Positions 7,641 to 14,650 of a DNA stretch of 64,000 nt are shown here, one piece after another. The notes under the pieces are model-generated. The model was not told the DNA's origin and made no database searches. It was given only the letters and a program-made list of their open reading frames with translations. The translations under genes and the position numbers were made by a program. Numbering within the stretch: the stretch's first letter is position 1; every line of letters starts with the position of its first letter. The stretch is from CAIKMD01 sp035605975 (GTDB lineage: Bacteria > Pseudomonadota > Alphaproteobacteria > ATCC43930 > CGMCC-115725): positions 43,970 through 107,969 of the forward strand of contig DATNGG010000170.1 in the NCBI GenBank assembly GCA_035605975.1. The letters are read 5' to 3'.

Positions 7641-7955
7641 ATGACGAAGACCGGACAGTGGAGCCTACCCAAGGTGATCATTGCCGCGGCCCTTTTGGTT
7701 TCCGCATGCTCTCCCATCGAGGGCCGCGAGACCTCGGGACAGTATGTCGACGACGCCACCATCAGCACCAAGGTTCGTGCCGACCTCTTGAAAGAGCAAG
7801 CCCTGAAAGGCTTCGACATTCACGTGCAAACGGAAAAGGACGTCGTCCAACTGAGCGGCTTCGTTTCATCGCAGCAACAGAAGATGGAGGCCGAGAACAT
7901 CGCCCGCGGCGTGAGCGGCGTTCGCGGCGTCAGGAACGACATCATCGTCCGCTAG
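7641..7955 (+). CDS. BON-domain lipoprotein
   Basis: The 104-residue protein has a lipoprotein signal (LVSAC, Cys about 23) followed by one BON domain (about 35-104; DDATISTKVRADLL, then VVQLSGFVSS and GVRGVRNDI). BON domains bind membranes or phospholipids, and single-domain lipoproteins of this kind (OsmY/DolP-like) help keep the envelope intact under osmotic or stationary-phase stress. GGACC precedes the ATG. A strong hairpin (7981-8007) follows the stop, before the DJ-1-like gene. Confidence 0.85.
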   Translation: MTKTGQWSLPKVIIAAALLVSACSPIEGRETSGQYVDDATISTKVRADLLKEQALKGFDIHVQTEKDVVQLSGFVSSQQQKMEAENIARGVSGVRGVRNDIIVR

Positions 7956-7980
7956 ACCGAATTCACGGGCATTCCGTTGT

Positions 7981-8007
7981 GAGGCGGGGCTCGCTCGGCC
8001 CCGCCTC
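7981..8007 (+). terminator. Hairpin between the BON and DJ-1-like genes
   Basis: A ten-base-pair perfect GC-rich stem (7981-7990 with 7998-8007) closes a seven-base loop. Only a short T-poor stretch follows, so it may be a weak terminator or an RNA-stabilising hairpin within an operon. Confidence 0.45.
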
Positions 8008-8028
8008 TTGAATTCTAGGGAGATCACC

Positions 8029-8592
8029 ATGGCCGACCAGCTTCAGGGCAAGCGAATCGCGATTGTCGCGACCGACGGCTTTGAGCAATCGGAGCTGTTC
8101 GAGCCGCAAAAGGCCTTGAAGGCGGCGGGCGCCACGGTCGAGATCATCGCGCCGAAGTCCGGGAAGATCCAAGGCATGGAGCATCACAACAAAGGCAAGA
8201 AGGCGTCGGTCGATCGCACGATCGATGCCGCCAAAGCGGAGGATTATGCTGCCCTGGTTCTGCCGGGCGGCGTTGCGAACCCCGATGCGCTGCGCGCCGA
8301 TGAGCGGGTCGTCGATTTCGTGCGGCACTTCTTCGAGACGAAGAAGCCCGTTGCCGCGATTTGCCACGGCCCCTGGACGCTGATCGAGGCCCAGGTGGTG
8401 AAAGGACGAACCGTGACCTCCTGGCCTTCGCTCAAAACCGATCTCAAGAATGCCGGCGCCAATTGGGTCGATCGTGAGGTCGTCGTCGATGGGCATCTGG
8501 TGACCAGCCGCAAGCCCGACGACCTGCCGATCTTCTGCGCGAAAATGATTGAGGCCTTCAGCGGCGCGGAGAGCGCGGCCGATGCCCGCTAA
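8029..8592 (+). CDS. DJ-1/PfpI family protein (class I glutamine amidotransferase-like)
   Basis: The 187-residue product has the DJ-1/PfpI fold signature: the nucleophile elbow AAICHGPWTLIEA with the reactive Cys at about 114, and an acidic residue in the first strand region (DGFEQSEL). The YhbO/PfpI subgroup it resembles has been assigned stress-protective, glyoxalase or deglycase activities, and members are typically stationary-phase induced. GGGAGATC precedes the ATG. It overlaps the next gene by 11 bases. Confidence 0.88.
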   Translation: MADQLQGKRIAIVATDGFEQSELFEPQKALKAAGATVEIIAPKSGKIQGMEHHNKGKKASVDRTIDAAKAEDYAALVLPGGVANPDALRADERVVDFVRHFFETKKPVAAICHGPWTLIEAQVVKGRTVTSWPSLKTDLKNAGANWVDREVVVDGHLVTSRKPDDLPIFCAKMIEAFSGAESAADAR

Positions 8593-8914
8593 GACGCAGC
8601 GCCCGCACGGGCGGAAAAAGGCGGGAAGCGCGCGCAAGCGCCAGCGAAAATACTGGTCGCACGCGGTCATGCAACGCAGCGACGCGCTCGACATCGAAAG
8701 CCGGGCTTTCACCTCGCGCGACCCGAAGCGTATCGCGTCGTCTTTGAAACGCTCGGCCGAACGCAGCCGGCGCCGGAAATCGAGCCCCTATCGCTCGGCC
8801 ATGTCGATGCTCACCTTCTATATCAATCGCGGCGGTCGGAATCTTTCGCCGGCGCGCAAGCGCATTCTTGCCCGGGCGAAGGTCGAGCTGCGCCGCGCCT
8901 TCGGCCGCGCCTAG
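8582..8914 (+). CDS. DUF3175-like small basic protein
   Basis: This 110-residue, very basic protein contains KYWSHAVMQRSDALDIE (about 26-42), then FTSRDPKRIASSLKRSAE and SMLTFYINRGG. This is the pattern of the DUF3175 family found beside stress genes in Alphaproteobacteria. Its function is unknown; the charge suggests nucleic acid binding. It starts 11 bases inside the DJ-1-like gene, so it is translationally coupled to it. Confidence 0.75.
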   Translation: MPAKTQRPHGRKKAGSARKRQRKYWSHAVMQRSDALDIESRAFTSRDPKRIASSLKRSAERSRRRKSSPYRSAMSMLTFYINRGGRNLSPARKRILARAKVELRRAFGRA

Positions 8915-9603
8915 CTGCGCCACCTCAATTCGTGAATGCCGGGATGCTGCGCCAGCGGCAGCAGCACCGGCGGCAGCCTCTGCTCGCCATGGCGTCCCTG
9001 CCAGCGCAGCTCGCATTGCAGCGAGCGCTCGGTCGTGCCGCGGTAGACCGCACTCCATTTGAGGATTTGGAAGCCCGCGCGCGCCAGGATGTCGCTCAGT
9101 TCGCTGGGCTCCGGCCCTTCGGCGCTCATCGCGAGGGTGAGGGTCGCGCGATGCTCTGCCGGCATGAAGCGCTCGAGATGCTTCAAGCCCGAGAGCACGA
9201 GGAGACCCAAGATCGTCGCCGCGGCGCCGAGGCCGAGATCGCCGCCGCCGAAGCAGAGGCCGATCACGGTGACGAACCACAAGGTCGCGGCGGTCGTCAC
9301 CCCCAACACCAGGTCGCGGCGATGGATGATCGCGCCGGCGCCGATGAAGCCCATGCCCGAGAGAATGCCCAAGGGCAAGCGCATGACATCGGCCACGGCG
9401 AAGGAGGCTGGAGTTTTGCCGTCGGTCGCAAGGAGCAGATTCGCCTGGATCATTGCGACGGTGGCGGCGAGGCAGACGAGCAGCGTCGTGCGCAATCCTG
9501 CCGGCCGCCCCTGCTCGCCGCGCTCGGCGCCGATCAAGGCGCCGGCAATCACGGCGAGCAGCAGCCGCAGCGCGATGTCCGACCATGAGAGCGTAATGGG
9601 CAC
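8911..9603 (-). CDS. MgtC/SapB family membrane protein
   Basis: The 230-residue protein has an N-terminal MgtC domain with five hydrophobic helices and the family motifs LIGAERGEQGRPAGLRT (22-38), GILSGMGFIGAGAII (about 81-95) and GVTTAATLW. A soluble C-terminal domain of about 85 residues follows. MgtC proteins affect the F1F0 ATPase and survival in low Mg2+ or acid. The GTG at 9603 begins the protein just before the first helix; no good Shine-Dalgarno is visible. A poor EcfG-like site (GGAAC-N17-CATT, 9669-9644) lies upstream. It is convergent with the DUF3175 gene, overlapping by four bases. Confidence 0.85.
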   Translation of the reverse strand: MPITLSWSDIALRLLLAVIAGALIGAERGEQGRPAGLRTTLLVCLAATVAMIQANLLLATDGKTPASFAVADVMRLPLGILSGMGFIGAGAIIHRRDLVLGVTTAATLWFVTVIGLCFGGGDLGLGAAATILGLLVLSGLKHLERFMPAEHRATLTLAMSAEGPEPSELSDILARAGFQILKWSAVYRGTTERSLQCELRWQGRHGEQRLPPVLLPLAQHPGIHELRWRS

Positions 9604-9730
9604 GAGCGATCGTCCCCGATGTGGCGCCACTCCTCCGGTGACGAATGCGTGGGCGCGAAATCCGGTTCCCGCCGCATTTCCGCCGCTGCGACGCCGCAAC
9701 CAACCTTCAGGGCCGGCGTTGACCGTCGAG

Positions 9731-9753
9731 GAACGCGAGGCTCCTTCGCGTTC
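9731..9753 (+). promoter_or_regulatory. Perfect inverted repeat before the CBS-domain gene
   Basis: GAACGCGA (9731-9738) and TCGCGTTC (9746-9753) form a perfect inverted repeat with a seven-base spacer, ending 13 bases before the CBS gene start and next to its Shine-Dalgarno. It could be an operator or a translation-modulating hairpin. Confidence 0.35.
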
Positions 9754-9766
9754 GAAAGGAGGCCAG

Positions 9767-10210
9767 ATGAAAGCACGCGACGTCATGACCGCCGGAGCCG
9801 CGATCGTGAGCCCCGACACGACGATTCTCGATGCGGCGAAGACAATGGCCGAAAGCGATGTCGGCATTCTGCTGGTTGGCAAGAGCGATCGTCTCGTCGG
9901 CATGATCACCGATCGCGATATCGCCATTCGCGGGGTGGCGCAGGGGAGGGACCCTGTGCAAACCAGGGTCGGCGAGTTGATGACCGGGAAGGTCCTCTAT
10001 TGCTACGACGACGAGGAGGTCGGGGCGATCGCCAGCACCATGTCGAATTTGCAGATCCGGCGCCTGCCGGTCGTCAATCGCAACAAGCGTCTGATGGGAG
10101 TTCTCTCGCTCGGCGATATCGCGCTGAAGGACGATGCGGCACTCGCCGGCGCGACGCTCCACGGCGTGTGCCTGCGCGGCGAGGCCGAGCCCGGCGCGCC
10201 CGCATCCTAG
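9767..10210 (+). CDS. Tandem CBS-domain protein
   Basis: The 147-residue protein consists of two CBS motifs (about 8-60 and 72-125; DVMTAGAAIVSP, VGMITDRDIAIR, RVGELMTG and LMGVLSLGDIAL) and nothing else. Paired CBS motifs form a Bateman module that binds adenine nucleotides or related ligands. Stand-alone forms act as energy sensors for unknown partners. A strong AAAGGAGG precedes the ATG. A second stand-alone CBS protein lies at 27869-28300. Confidence 0.85.
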   Translation: MKARDVMTAGAAIVSPDTTILDAAKTMAESDVGILLVGKSDRLVGMITDRDIAIRGVAQGRDPVQTRVGELMTGKVLYCYDDEEVGAIASTMSNLQIRRLPVVNRNKRLMGVLSLGDIALKDDAALAGATLHGVCLRGEAEPGAPAS

Positions 10211-10228
10211 GCCCGCGGCGTCCCCGTC

Positions 10229-10555
10229 CTATTTGGGCTCGATATCCTGGCGACCGCCGGGGGTTCCGGGCGGCGGGATCACAGGCGTGCTCGGCGTTGT
10301 CGATTCGCGCGGCGCTTTCACCACGGGATCGCCGGTCTCAGGCGGCGTCAGCACGCCTTGCGAGTGCGAAAGCTCGCTCTCCTGGCCCTCTTGCGGCGAT
10401 GCCTGCTCCCTCGGCGTCGGCGGGCTCGGCCGCTGCTCCTCTGGCGCGGTTTGCTGCGGAGGCGGGCTCTGGTTGGTCACTTGCGCGCTCGCCGCCAAGG
10501 TCCCGGCGAGGATCATGGCGGCAATGATCAACGTCTTCTCGAGGGCATCGGTCAT
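10229..10555 (-). CDS. Secreted proline-rich protein of unknown function
   Basis: The 108-residue product has a signal peptide (cleavage probably after ASA, residue 24) followed by a low-complexity Pro/Gln/Glu/Ser-rich tail without Cys or helices. It is presumably periplasmic and disordered. GGAGACC precedes the ATG. It is convergent with the CBS gene. No family is recognised. Confidence 0.6.
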   Translation of the reverse strand: MTDALEKTLIIAAMILAGTLAASAQVTNQSPPPQQTAPEEQRPSPPTPREQASPQEGQESELSHSQGVLTPPETGDPVVKAPRESTTPSTPVIPPPGTPGGRQDIEPK

Positions 10556-10634
10556 TGGCGGTCTCCGGGCTGCGTCGCTCTCTGGAGCGACATATGTGAC
10601 GTGCGCCGCGCGGCGTGAAGCCCGCGCCGGAGAT

Positions 10635-10659
10635 GGAACGCCGCGCTGACGAATTGGTT
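10635..10659 (+). promoter_or_regulatory. EcfG-like promoter (GGTT variant)
   Basis: GGAAC (10635-10639), 16 bases, GGTT (10656-10659), only 28 bases before the PPC-domain ATG at 10687. Confidence 0.45.
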
Positions 10660-10686
10660 GAAGCTTGGTCAGAGGAGGCCTCGCTC

Positions 10687-11127
10687 ATGCGCTGGAAGCT
10701 GCTCAACGCGGATCCCCCCGTCACCTACGCCGTCGCGCTCCAGACCGACGAGGAGGTGATGCCGGCGCTCGAGAAATTCATCCGCGAGCACGAGATCGAA
10801 GCGGCGACGGTGACGGCGATCGGCGCCTTCAGCCAGGCCGTGCTCGGCTATTTCGACTGGGGCAGCAAGGAATACCGGAAAAATCCGGTGGCGGAGCAAG
10901 TCGAGGTGGTGTCGCTCCTCGGCGACGTCGCGGTCGCCGAATCGGGCCCCGTGCTGCATGTGCATGCGGTGCTCGGCAAGGCGGATGGCAGCGCCGTCGG
11001 CGGGCATTTGTTGCAGGCGCGGGTTCGCCCGACGCTCGAAGTCATCCTGACGCAATCGCCGAGCTATATGCGCAAGCGCTACGACCCGAAAACCGGCTTG
11101 AAGCTGCTCGCGCTCGATCCGGCGTGA
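10687..11127 (+). CDS. PPC/DUF296-domain protein
   Basis: This 146-residue protein is a single PPC (DUF296) domain: a GAFSQAVLGYFD segment near 46-57, then the conserved HVHAVLGKADGSAVGGHL block (about 95-112) with a putative metal-binding His pair. Bacterial stand-alone PPC proteins form trimers of unknown function; plant homologues fuse the domain to AT-hooks. AGAGGAGG precedes the ATG. An in-frame ATG further upstream overlaps the GGAAC promoter-like element and has no Shine-Dalgarno. Confidence 0.82.
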   Translation: MRWKLLNADPPVTYAVALQTDEEVMPALEKFIREHEIEAATVTAIGAFSQAVLGYFDWGSKEYRKNPVAEQVEVVSLLGDVAVAESGPVLHVHAVLGKADGSAVGGHLLQARVRPTLEVILTQSPSYMRKRYDPKTGLKLLALDPA

Positions 11128-11137
11128 GCCGGCATGC

Positions 11138-11162
11138 GGAACCATCCACCGCAGCCGCGGTT
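11138..11162 (+). promoter_or_regulatory. EcfG-like promoter (GGTT variant) of the CsbD gene
   Basis: GGAAC (11138-11142), 16 bases, GGTT (11159-11162), about 40 bases before the CsbD start. The sequence around GGAAC (TGCGGAACCATC) is the same as at the 7488 site. Confidence 0.5.
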
Positions 11163-11201
11163 GTTGCGGTATCGCGGTCGCGGCATCAAATGGAGTAGAC
11201 G

Positions 11202-11399
11202 ATGAATTGGGATCAGGTTTCCGGCAATTGGAAGCAGCTCAGAGGCAAGGCCAAGGAGAAATGGGCCAAGTTGACCGATGACGATCTTACCCTCGCCGAG
11301 GGCAAGCGCGACCAATTGCTCGGCCGCATTCAAGAGCGCTATGGCATCGCCAAGGATGAGGCCGACAAACAAGTGAAGGAGTGGGAAAATACACTCTGA
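11202..11399 (+). CDS. CsbD family stress protein
   Basis: The 65-residue hydrophilic protein is a textbook CsbD: MNWDQVSGNWKQLRGKAKEKWAKL at the start and GRIQERYGIAKDEADKQV later. Members are strongly induced by general stress or stationary phase (sigma-B in Bacillus, RpoS in E. coli as YjbJ), but their biochemical role is unknown. It stands alone between an EcfG-like promoter and an intrinsic terminator. Confidence 0.92.
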   Translation: MNWDQVSGNWKQLRGKAKEKWAKLTDDDLTLAEGKRDQLLGRIQERYGIAKDEADKQVKEWENTL

Positions 11400-11438
11400 C
11401 AGTGGCGCTCGCCGCGCCGCGAGGCGCGGAATGACTCG

Positions 11439-11467
11439 AACGGCGCCGTAAGGCGCCGTTTCTTTAT
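11439..11467 (+). terminator. Intrinsic terminator of the CsbD gene
   Basis: ACGGCGCC (11440-11447) and GGCGCCGT (11452-11459) form a perfect stem with a GTAA loop, followed by TTCTTTATT. Confidence 0.85.
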
Positions 11468-11520
11468 TGGCGCGTGGCAAGCGCTCGCGCGACGCTGGAC
11501 GCGCAAATGTCCGGGCCGCG

Positions 11521-11700
11521 TCATGCTGCGGCTTGGCTCTCCGGCGACCGCGTCAGCAGATAGTCCCGCGCTTGGGCGACGAGCTTGTCCAGATCCTCGG
11601 CGCGCACGCCGTCGCGCAGCATGACAAGCCGGACGATCGGATCGTTGAGGATGTCGCTTAGCGCCGGCTCGGCATTGCCGACATAGAGCTTCTGCTCCAT
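11521..11700 (-). CDS. Small acidic protein (59 residues) of unknown function
   Basis: The product starts MEQKLYVGNAEPALSDIL and continues with NDPIVRLVMLRDGVRAEDL, a predicted mostly helical, soluble protein without Cys. A GGAGGGAGG stretch directly precedes the ATG at 11700, and codon use looks like the neighbours (G/C at third positions). It sits between the CsbD terminator and another microprotein on the same strand, suggesting a short operon. No family is recognised. Confidence 0.6.
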   Translation of the reverse strand: MEQKLYVGNAEPALSDILNDPIVRLVMLRDGVRAEDLDKLVAQARDYLLTRSPESQAAA

Positions 11701-11789
11701 GCCTCCCTCCCGGTGTTGCGAATCCGATTCTAGGTCAAACCCTCCAAGGGAGGATTAGACAAATTTGCGACATTTCCCGGGTTGGTTTG

Positions 11790-11975
11790 CTAATGCACCC
11801 GAAACAGCTCGGCGTGCCGCTCGGCGATATCGACCATTTCCTGCCAGCTCAGCGAGCGCGGATCGCGGCCGAGCAGCTCGTCCTGCAGGTGATCGGCCAT
11901 CGCGCAAAACTGCAGCGGAAAAATTTCCGCAATGCGGGAATCATCGTCCTCGATCAGAAGTCGCTTGCTCTGCAT
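11790..11975 (-). CDS. Small acidic protein (61 residues) of unknown function
   Basis: The 61-residue product is acidic, mostly helical and soluble (DDDSRIAEIFPLQFCAM, then LSWQEMVDIAERHAELF). GGAGGACC precedes the ATG at 11975 at good spacing. It lies 89 bp upstream of the 59-residue microprotein on the same strand and may be co-transcribed. No family is recognised. Confidence 0.6.
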   Translation of the reverse strand: MQSKRLLIEDDDSRIAEIFPLQFCAMADHLQDELLGRDPRSLSWQEMVDIAERHAELFRVH

Positions 11976-12150
11976 AAGGTCCTCCTCGGATGTACCCGGC
12001 GGTTCGTTGCGATCCTTGCCGCATCGCGATGCGGCGAGGAGGGCGTAAAGGCCGATCGGTGTCGCCTTCCGGCCCTCCCCTCAACACCAAGAGAAGCCGA
12101 GCGTTGCGCTGCCCGGCGGTCCCGCCGCGGCCGCGGGATTACCGCCGCTT

Positions 12151-12175
12151 GGAACCAAAACCGCCCGGCGGCGTT
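12151..12175 (+). promoter_or_regulatory. EcfG-type stress promoter
   Basis: GGAAC (12151-12155), 16 bases, CGTT (12172-12175): a full match to the EcfG consensus, about 160 bases before the small membrane protein at 12333. Confidence 0.65.
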
Positions 12176-12332
12176 GGGGAAAACGCGTGGCCTTGACCCA
12201 GAAAAGGCGCCGAAGATGCGCCGCCCATCCGCCTCCGCCCCAGGGGGCTTGCCGCTCGCTGGCGGGCTCTCCCGGTTGGTTTTCGGGCCGTTCCGGCTCT
12301 CGCGCTGATCCCCATCCTCTCGAGAGGTTTGC

Positions 12333-12563
12333 ATGACCCGCAATGCACTGATCCTGATCGGAGTCGTTCTTCTCGTCCTTGGCATCATCGGCTTCGCGAT
12401 CCCGGTTTTCACCACTCAGCAAACCAAGGATGTCGCCAAGGTCGGCGACCTCAAGCTGCAGGCGAAAGAAGACACAACGCACTCCATTCCGCCCCTGGTG
12501 AGCGGCGGCGTCCTGGCGGCCGGCGTGATCCTGATCGGCGCGGGCTTTCTTCGCGCGCGCTAG
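12333..12563 (+). CDS. Small two-helix membrane protein (DUF3185-like)
   Basis: The 76-residue protein has two hydrophobic helices (about 5-25 and 53-73) joined by a polar loop (QTKDVAKVGDLKLQAKEDTTH). This is the layout of DUF3185-type small inner-membrane proteins, whose function is unknown. GAGAGG precedes the ATG. A perfect EcfG-type promoter upstream suggests stress induction. Confidence 0.75.
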   Translation: MTRNALILIGVVLLVLGIIGFAIPVFTTQQTKDVAKVGDLKLQAKEDTTHSIPPLVSGGVLAAGVILIGAGFLRAR

Positions 12564-12729
12564 CCGAATGGGAGGCCGGCGGCGCTTGACCCCAGGCGGC
12601 TGCGGCGCTGACGGAGTGCAGGCGTAAGCAAGTTGTTGCCCGCCGCGCGCCGGTTGCACATGATGAGCCGCCCTCTTCAGCGAGGGCGAAGGCTGCAACC
12701 TGTCATGCCGAAAAACCGAGGGGGACGAG

Positions 12730-13080
12730 ATGAGCGCGGAGCTTTACACCTATGTCGTCGAGTTGAAGCACGATCCGGGCATCTCGCGCCTCGGCAACGC
12801 CGCCTATCGCGATGTGTCCTCGCAAACCCATGCGTTGTTGCCGAAACTGATGGCCGAACGCGGCATGAAGATGCTCGGGATGTACCATCTCGATCCGCAG
12901 CATCGTGCCTATCTCATTCTCGAAGCGCGGCGCGTCGAAGATGTGCGCGATGTTCTCTATCTGTCGAAATTCATGCATTGGTGCGAGGGCAATATCTACC
13001 CCGTGACGGCGATGGGCGAGACCGCGTGGTTCGACGACGGGCCGGAGCCCGGCGTCAATGCCGAGGAGCGGGCGCCATGA
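12730..13080 (+). CDS. DUF3303-like small protein, first tandem copy
   Basis: This 116-residue protein resembles small ferredoxin-fold alpha/beta-barrel domains. The most characteristic stretch is LLPKLMAERGMKMLGMYHLDPQHRAYLILEA, then a VEDVRDVLYLSKFMHWCEG helix and an IYPVT strand. The pattern of a strand ending in a His-containing turn and a VxDVRxVLxxSxFMHW helix is shared with the next gene, so the two are tandem paralogues. Function is unknown. GAGGGGGACGAG precedes the ATG, and the stop overlaps the next start (ATGA). Confidence 0.6.
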   Translation: MSAELYTYVVELKHDPGISRLGNAAYRDVSSQTHALLPKLMAERGMKMLGMYHLDPQHRAYLILEARRVEDVRDVLYLSKFMHWCEGNIYPVTAMGETAWFDDGPEPGVNAEERAP

Positions 13081-13427
13081 CCGACAAGCTCAATCTCTAT
13101 ATCGCCGAGCTCTGGCATCAAGCCGGCGTCTCGCCGCTGGGAAATGGCGCCTATCGGCCGGTCGCTCGCGAAAGCCGTGCGTTGCTGCCGAAAATGATGG
13201 CCGAATACGGCGTCAAATGCCTTGGGATCTATCGTCTCGATCCCACCCATCGTGCGATCTTCTTGTTCGAAGCGCGGTCGGTCGAGGATGTTCGCGACGT
13301 GCTGGCGAAGTCTCGATTCATGCACTGGTTCGATGGCCAGATTTTTCCTGCAACGCGGCTCGGCGACGCGCATAAGGGATCGAGCGAGGTTCGGGCCGCG
13401 GTGACGAGCTCGGCGAGACCGGTCTAG
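13077..13427 (+). CDS. DUF3303-like small protein, second tandem copy
   Basis: This 116-residue paralogue of the preceding protein has the same length and the same blocks (SPLGNGAYRPV, LLPKMMAEYGVKCLGIYRLDP, SVEDVRDVLAKSRFMHW and IFPAT). The residue equivalent to the Cys in HWCEG is Phe here. Four-base start/stop overlap indicates co-translation, so a heterodimer is plausible. No catalytic residues are obvious. Confidence 0.6.
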   Translation: MTDKLNLYIAELWHQAGVSPLGNGAYRPVARESRALLPKMMAEYGVKCLGIYRLDPTHRAIFLFEARSVEDVRDVLAKSRFMHWFDGQIFPATRLGDAHKGSSEVRAAVTSSARPV

Positions 13428-13448
13428 GGTGGCGGGAGACTAAAAAGC

Positions 13449-13522
13449 TGGAGCGGGTGAAGGGAATCGAACCCTCGTCGTAAGCTTGGGAAGCTTCTGC
13501 TCTACCATTGAGCTACACCCGC
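13449..13522 (-). tRNA. tRNA-Gly (anticodon CCC)
   Basis: Minus-strand sequence from 13522 folds as a cloverleaf: acceptor GCGGGTG pairs with CACCCGC, D-arm GCTC/GAGC, anticodon loop TTCCCAA giving anticodon CCC, T-arm with TTCGATT, and an encoded CCA end. It reads the glycine codon GGG. Confidence 0.95.
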
Positions 13523-13594
13523 GCGCTGCGTGATTTATACTCGGCCCGCGCCGCGGCTCGCAAGCCTGGCCACGGCGCTGCGCCGGCGGCAATG

Positions 13595-14551
13595 TCAGAG
13601 CGGCAGGCGCGACGCTTCCGAAAAGCTCGGCAACGGCTTCGGCAGCTTTCGGAAGCCGCTCTGGCCGGCGGCTTGCGGATGGCTTTCCCCCTGCGCCAGC
13701 CAGTGATGATTGGCAAAGCTCGGATCCCAGAGATTCGGCTCCCAATCATCGGTGAGATAGTCGCTGTCGCACATATATTCGACGCTGCCGCCCGTCGGGC
13801 ACTCGAAATAGCAGAAAATGATCGAGGTCATGCGGTGCCGGCCAAGCCCTTCCTTGCTTTTCCAGCCTTTGCGCTGCATCTCGTTGACGCCCGTCATGAG
13901 CTCGTCGATGTTCTCGACGCCGAACGCAACGTGATTGAAGAACGGCTTTTGACCGCGATGCAGGAATAGATTGTGATGATCGGGCCTGCCGTCGCAGCGC
14001 ATGAACACGCCGACATTGCGGATCATGTCCGTGACGCGGAAATCGAGCCGCTTGGTATAGAACGCGACGGCTTCGTCGACATTCGGAACGCCCCAGACGG
14101 TGTGGTGGAGAACCTGCGGACGGGCGCGATCGTACCATTTCCGCAGACGGTTCCATCGCTTGATCGAGGACAAGCCGTTCTCGCCCTGCTCTGAATCCAC
14201 GGGCGGCGTTCGCCGATAGAGGCGGAAGCCGATGGGAATGCCGCCATCATCGAAGGCTCGAATGGTGCCGTCATTGGCGCGAGCGACGGCGCGATCCTTC
14301 GACAAATCATCGGCGATGGCATCGAGCGTCCGGCGATCGTCAACGCCCCAGATCAGCTCCGGCGGTCCCGATGGCTGCGATGACTCCGTCCCTTTCCGCA
14401 AGATCACGGAGGATCCTTCCGCCAGCGCGTAGCGCATCTCGCTCGACGCCGCGTCGGGTGCGCGGGTGAGACCGAGATCGTCGAAAAACCGCGCCGACTC
14501 TTCGATGTTGTCGACCCGGAAGCCCAGGCTTTCGATACCCAAAATCGACAT
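13595..14551 (-). CDS. Two-domain VOC protein, type I extradiol dioxygenase-like
   Basis: The 318-residue protein has two vicinal-oxygen-chelate modules (about 3-115 and 145-275), the layout of type I extradiol ring-cleavage dioxygenases. The C-terminal module keeps the likely Fe(II) ligands: His in VLHHTVWGV (149 or 150), His in FFNHVAFGV (207) and Glu in GGSVEYM (258). So it is probably an active dioxygenase or related enzyme and not a structural remnant. The substrate cannot be read from the sequence; catechol-type compounds are typical. The ATG at 14551 has GGAG at ideal spacing and was preferred over the ATG 12 bases upstream. It follows the GntR regulator on the same strand. Confidence 0.75.
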   Translation of the reverse strand: MSILGIESLGFRVDNIEESARFFDDLGLTRAPDAASSEMRYALAEGSSVILRKGTESSQPSGPPELIWGVDDRRTLDAIADDLSKDRAVARANDGTIRAFDDGGIPIGFRLYRRTPPVDSEQGENGLSSIKRWNRLRKWYDRARPQVLHHTVWGVPNVDEAVAFYTKRLDFRVTDMIRNVGVFMRCDGRPDHHNLFLHRGQKPFFNHVAFGVENIDELMTGVNEMQRKGWKSKEGLGRHRMTSIIFCYFECPTGGSVEYMCDSDYLTDDWEPNLWDPSFANHHWLAQGESHPQAAGQSGFRKLPKPLPSFSEASRLPL

Positions 14552-14650
14552 CGGGTGCTCCATCTTGAGAGGCTTCGATCGAACCATCGAGATGACCGTA
14601 TCGGCGAGAGCACGTTTGTCACACGCATAGCGGGGGCCGCTTCGCGACGA

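Noticed and set aside
9644..9669. Possible EcfG promoter for the MgtC gene
   Set aside because: GGAAC-N17-CATT has a changed -10 base; support is too thin to list as a feature.
9730..9753. Possible EcfG promoter before the CBS gene (GGAAC...CGTT)
   Set aside because: The spacing is 14 bases, too short for EcfG. The sequence is better described as a perfect inverted repeat.
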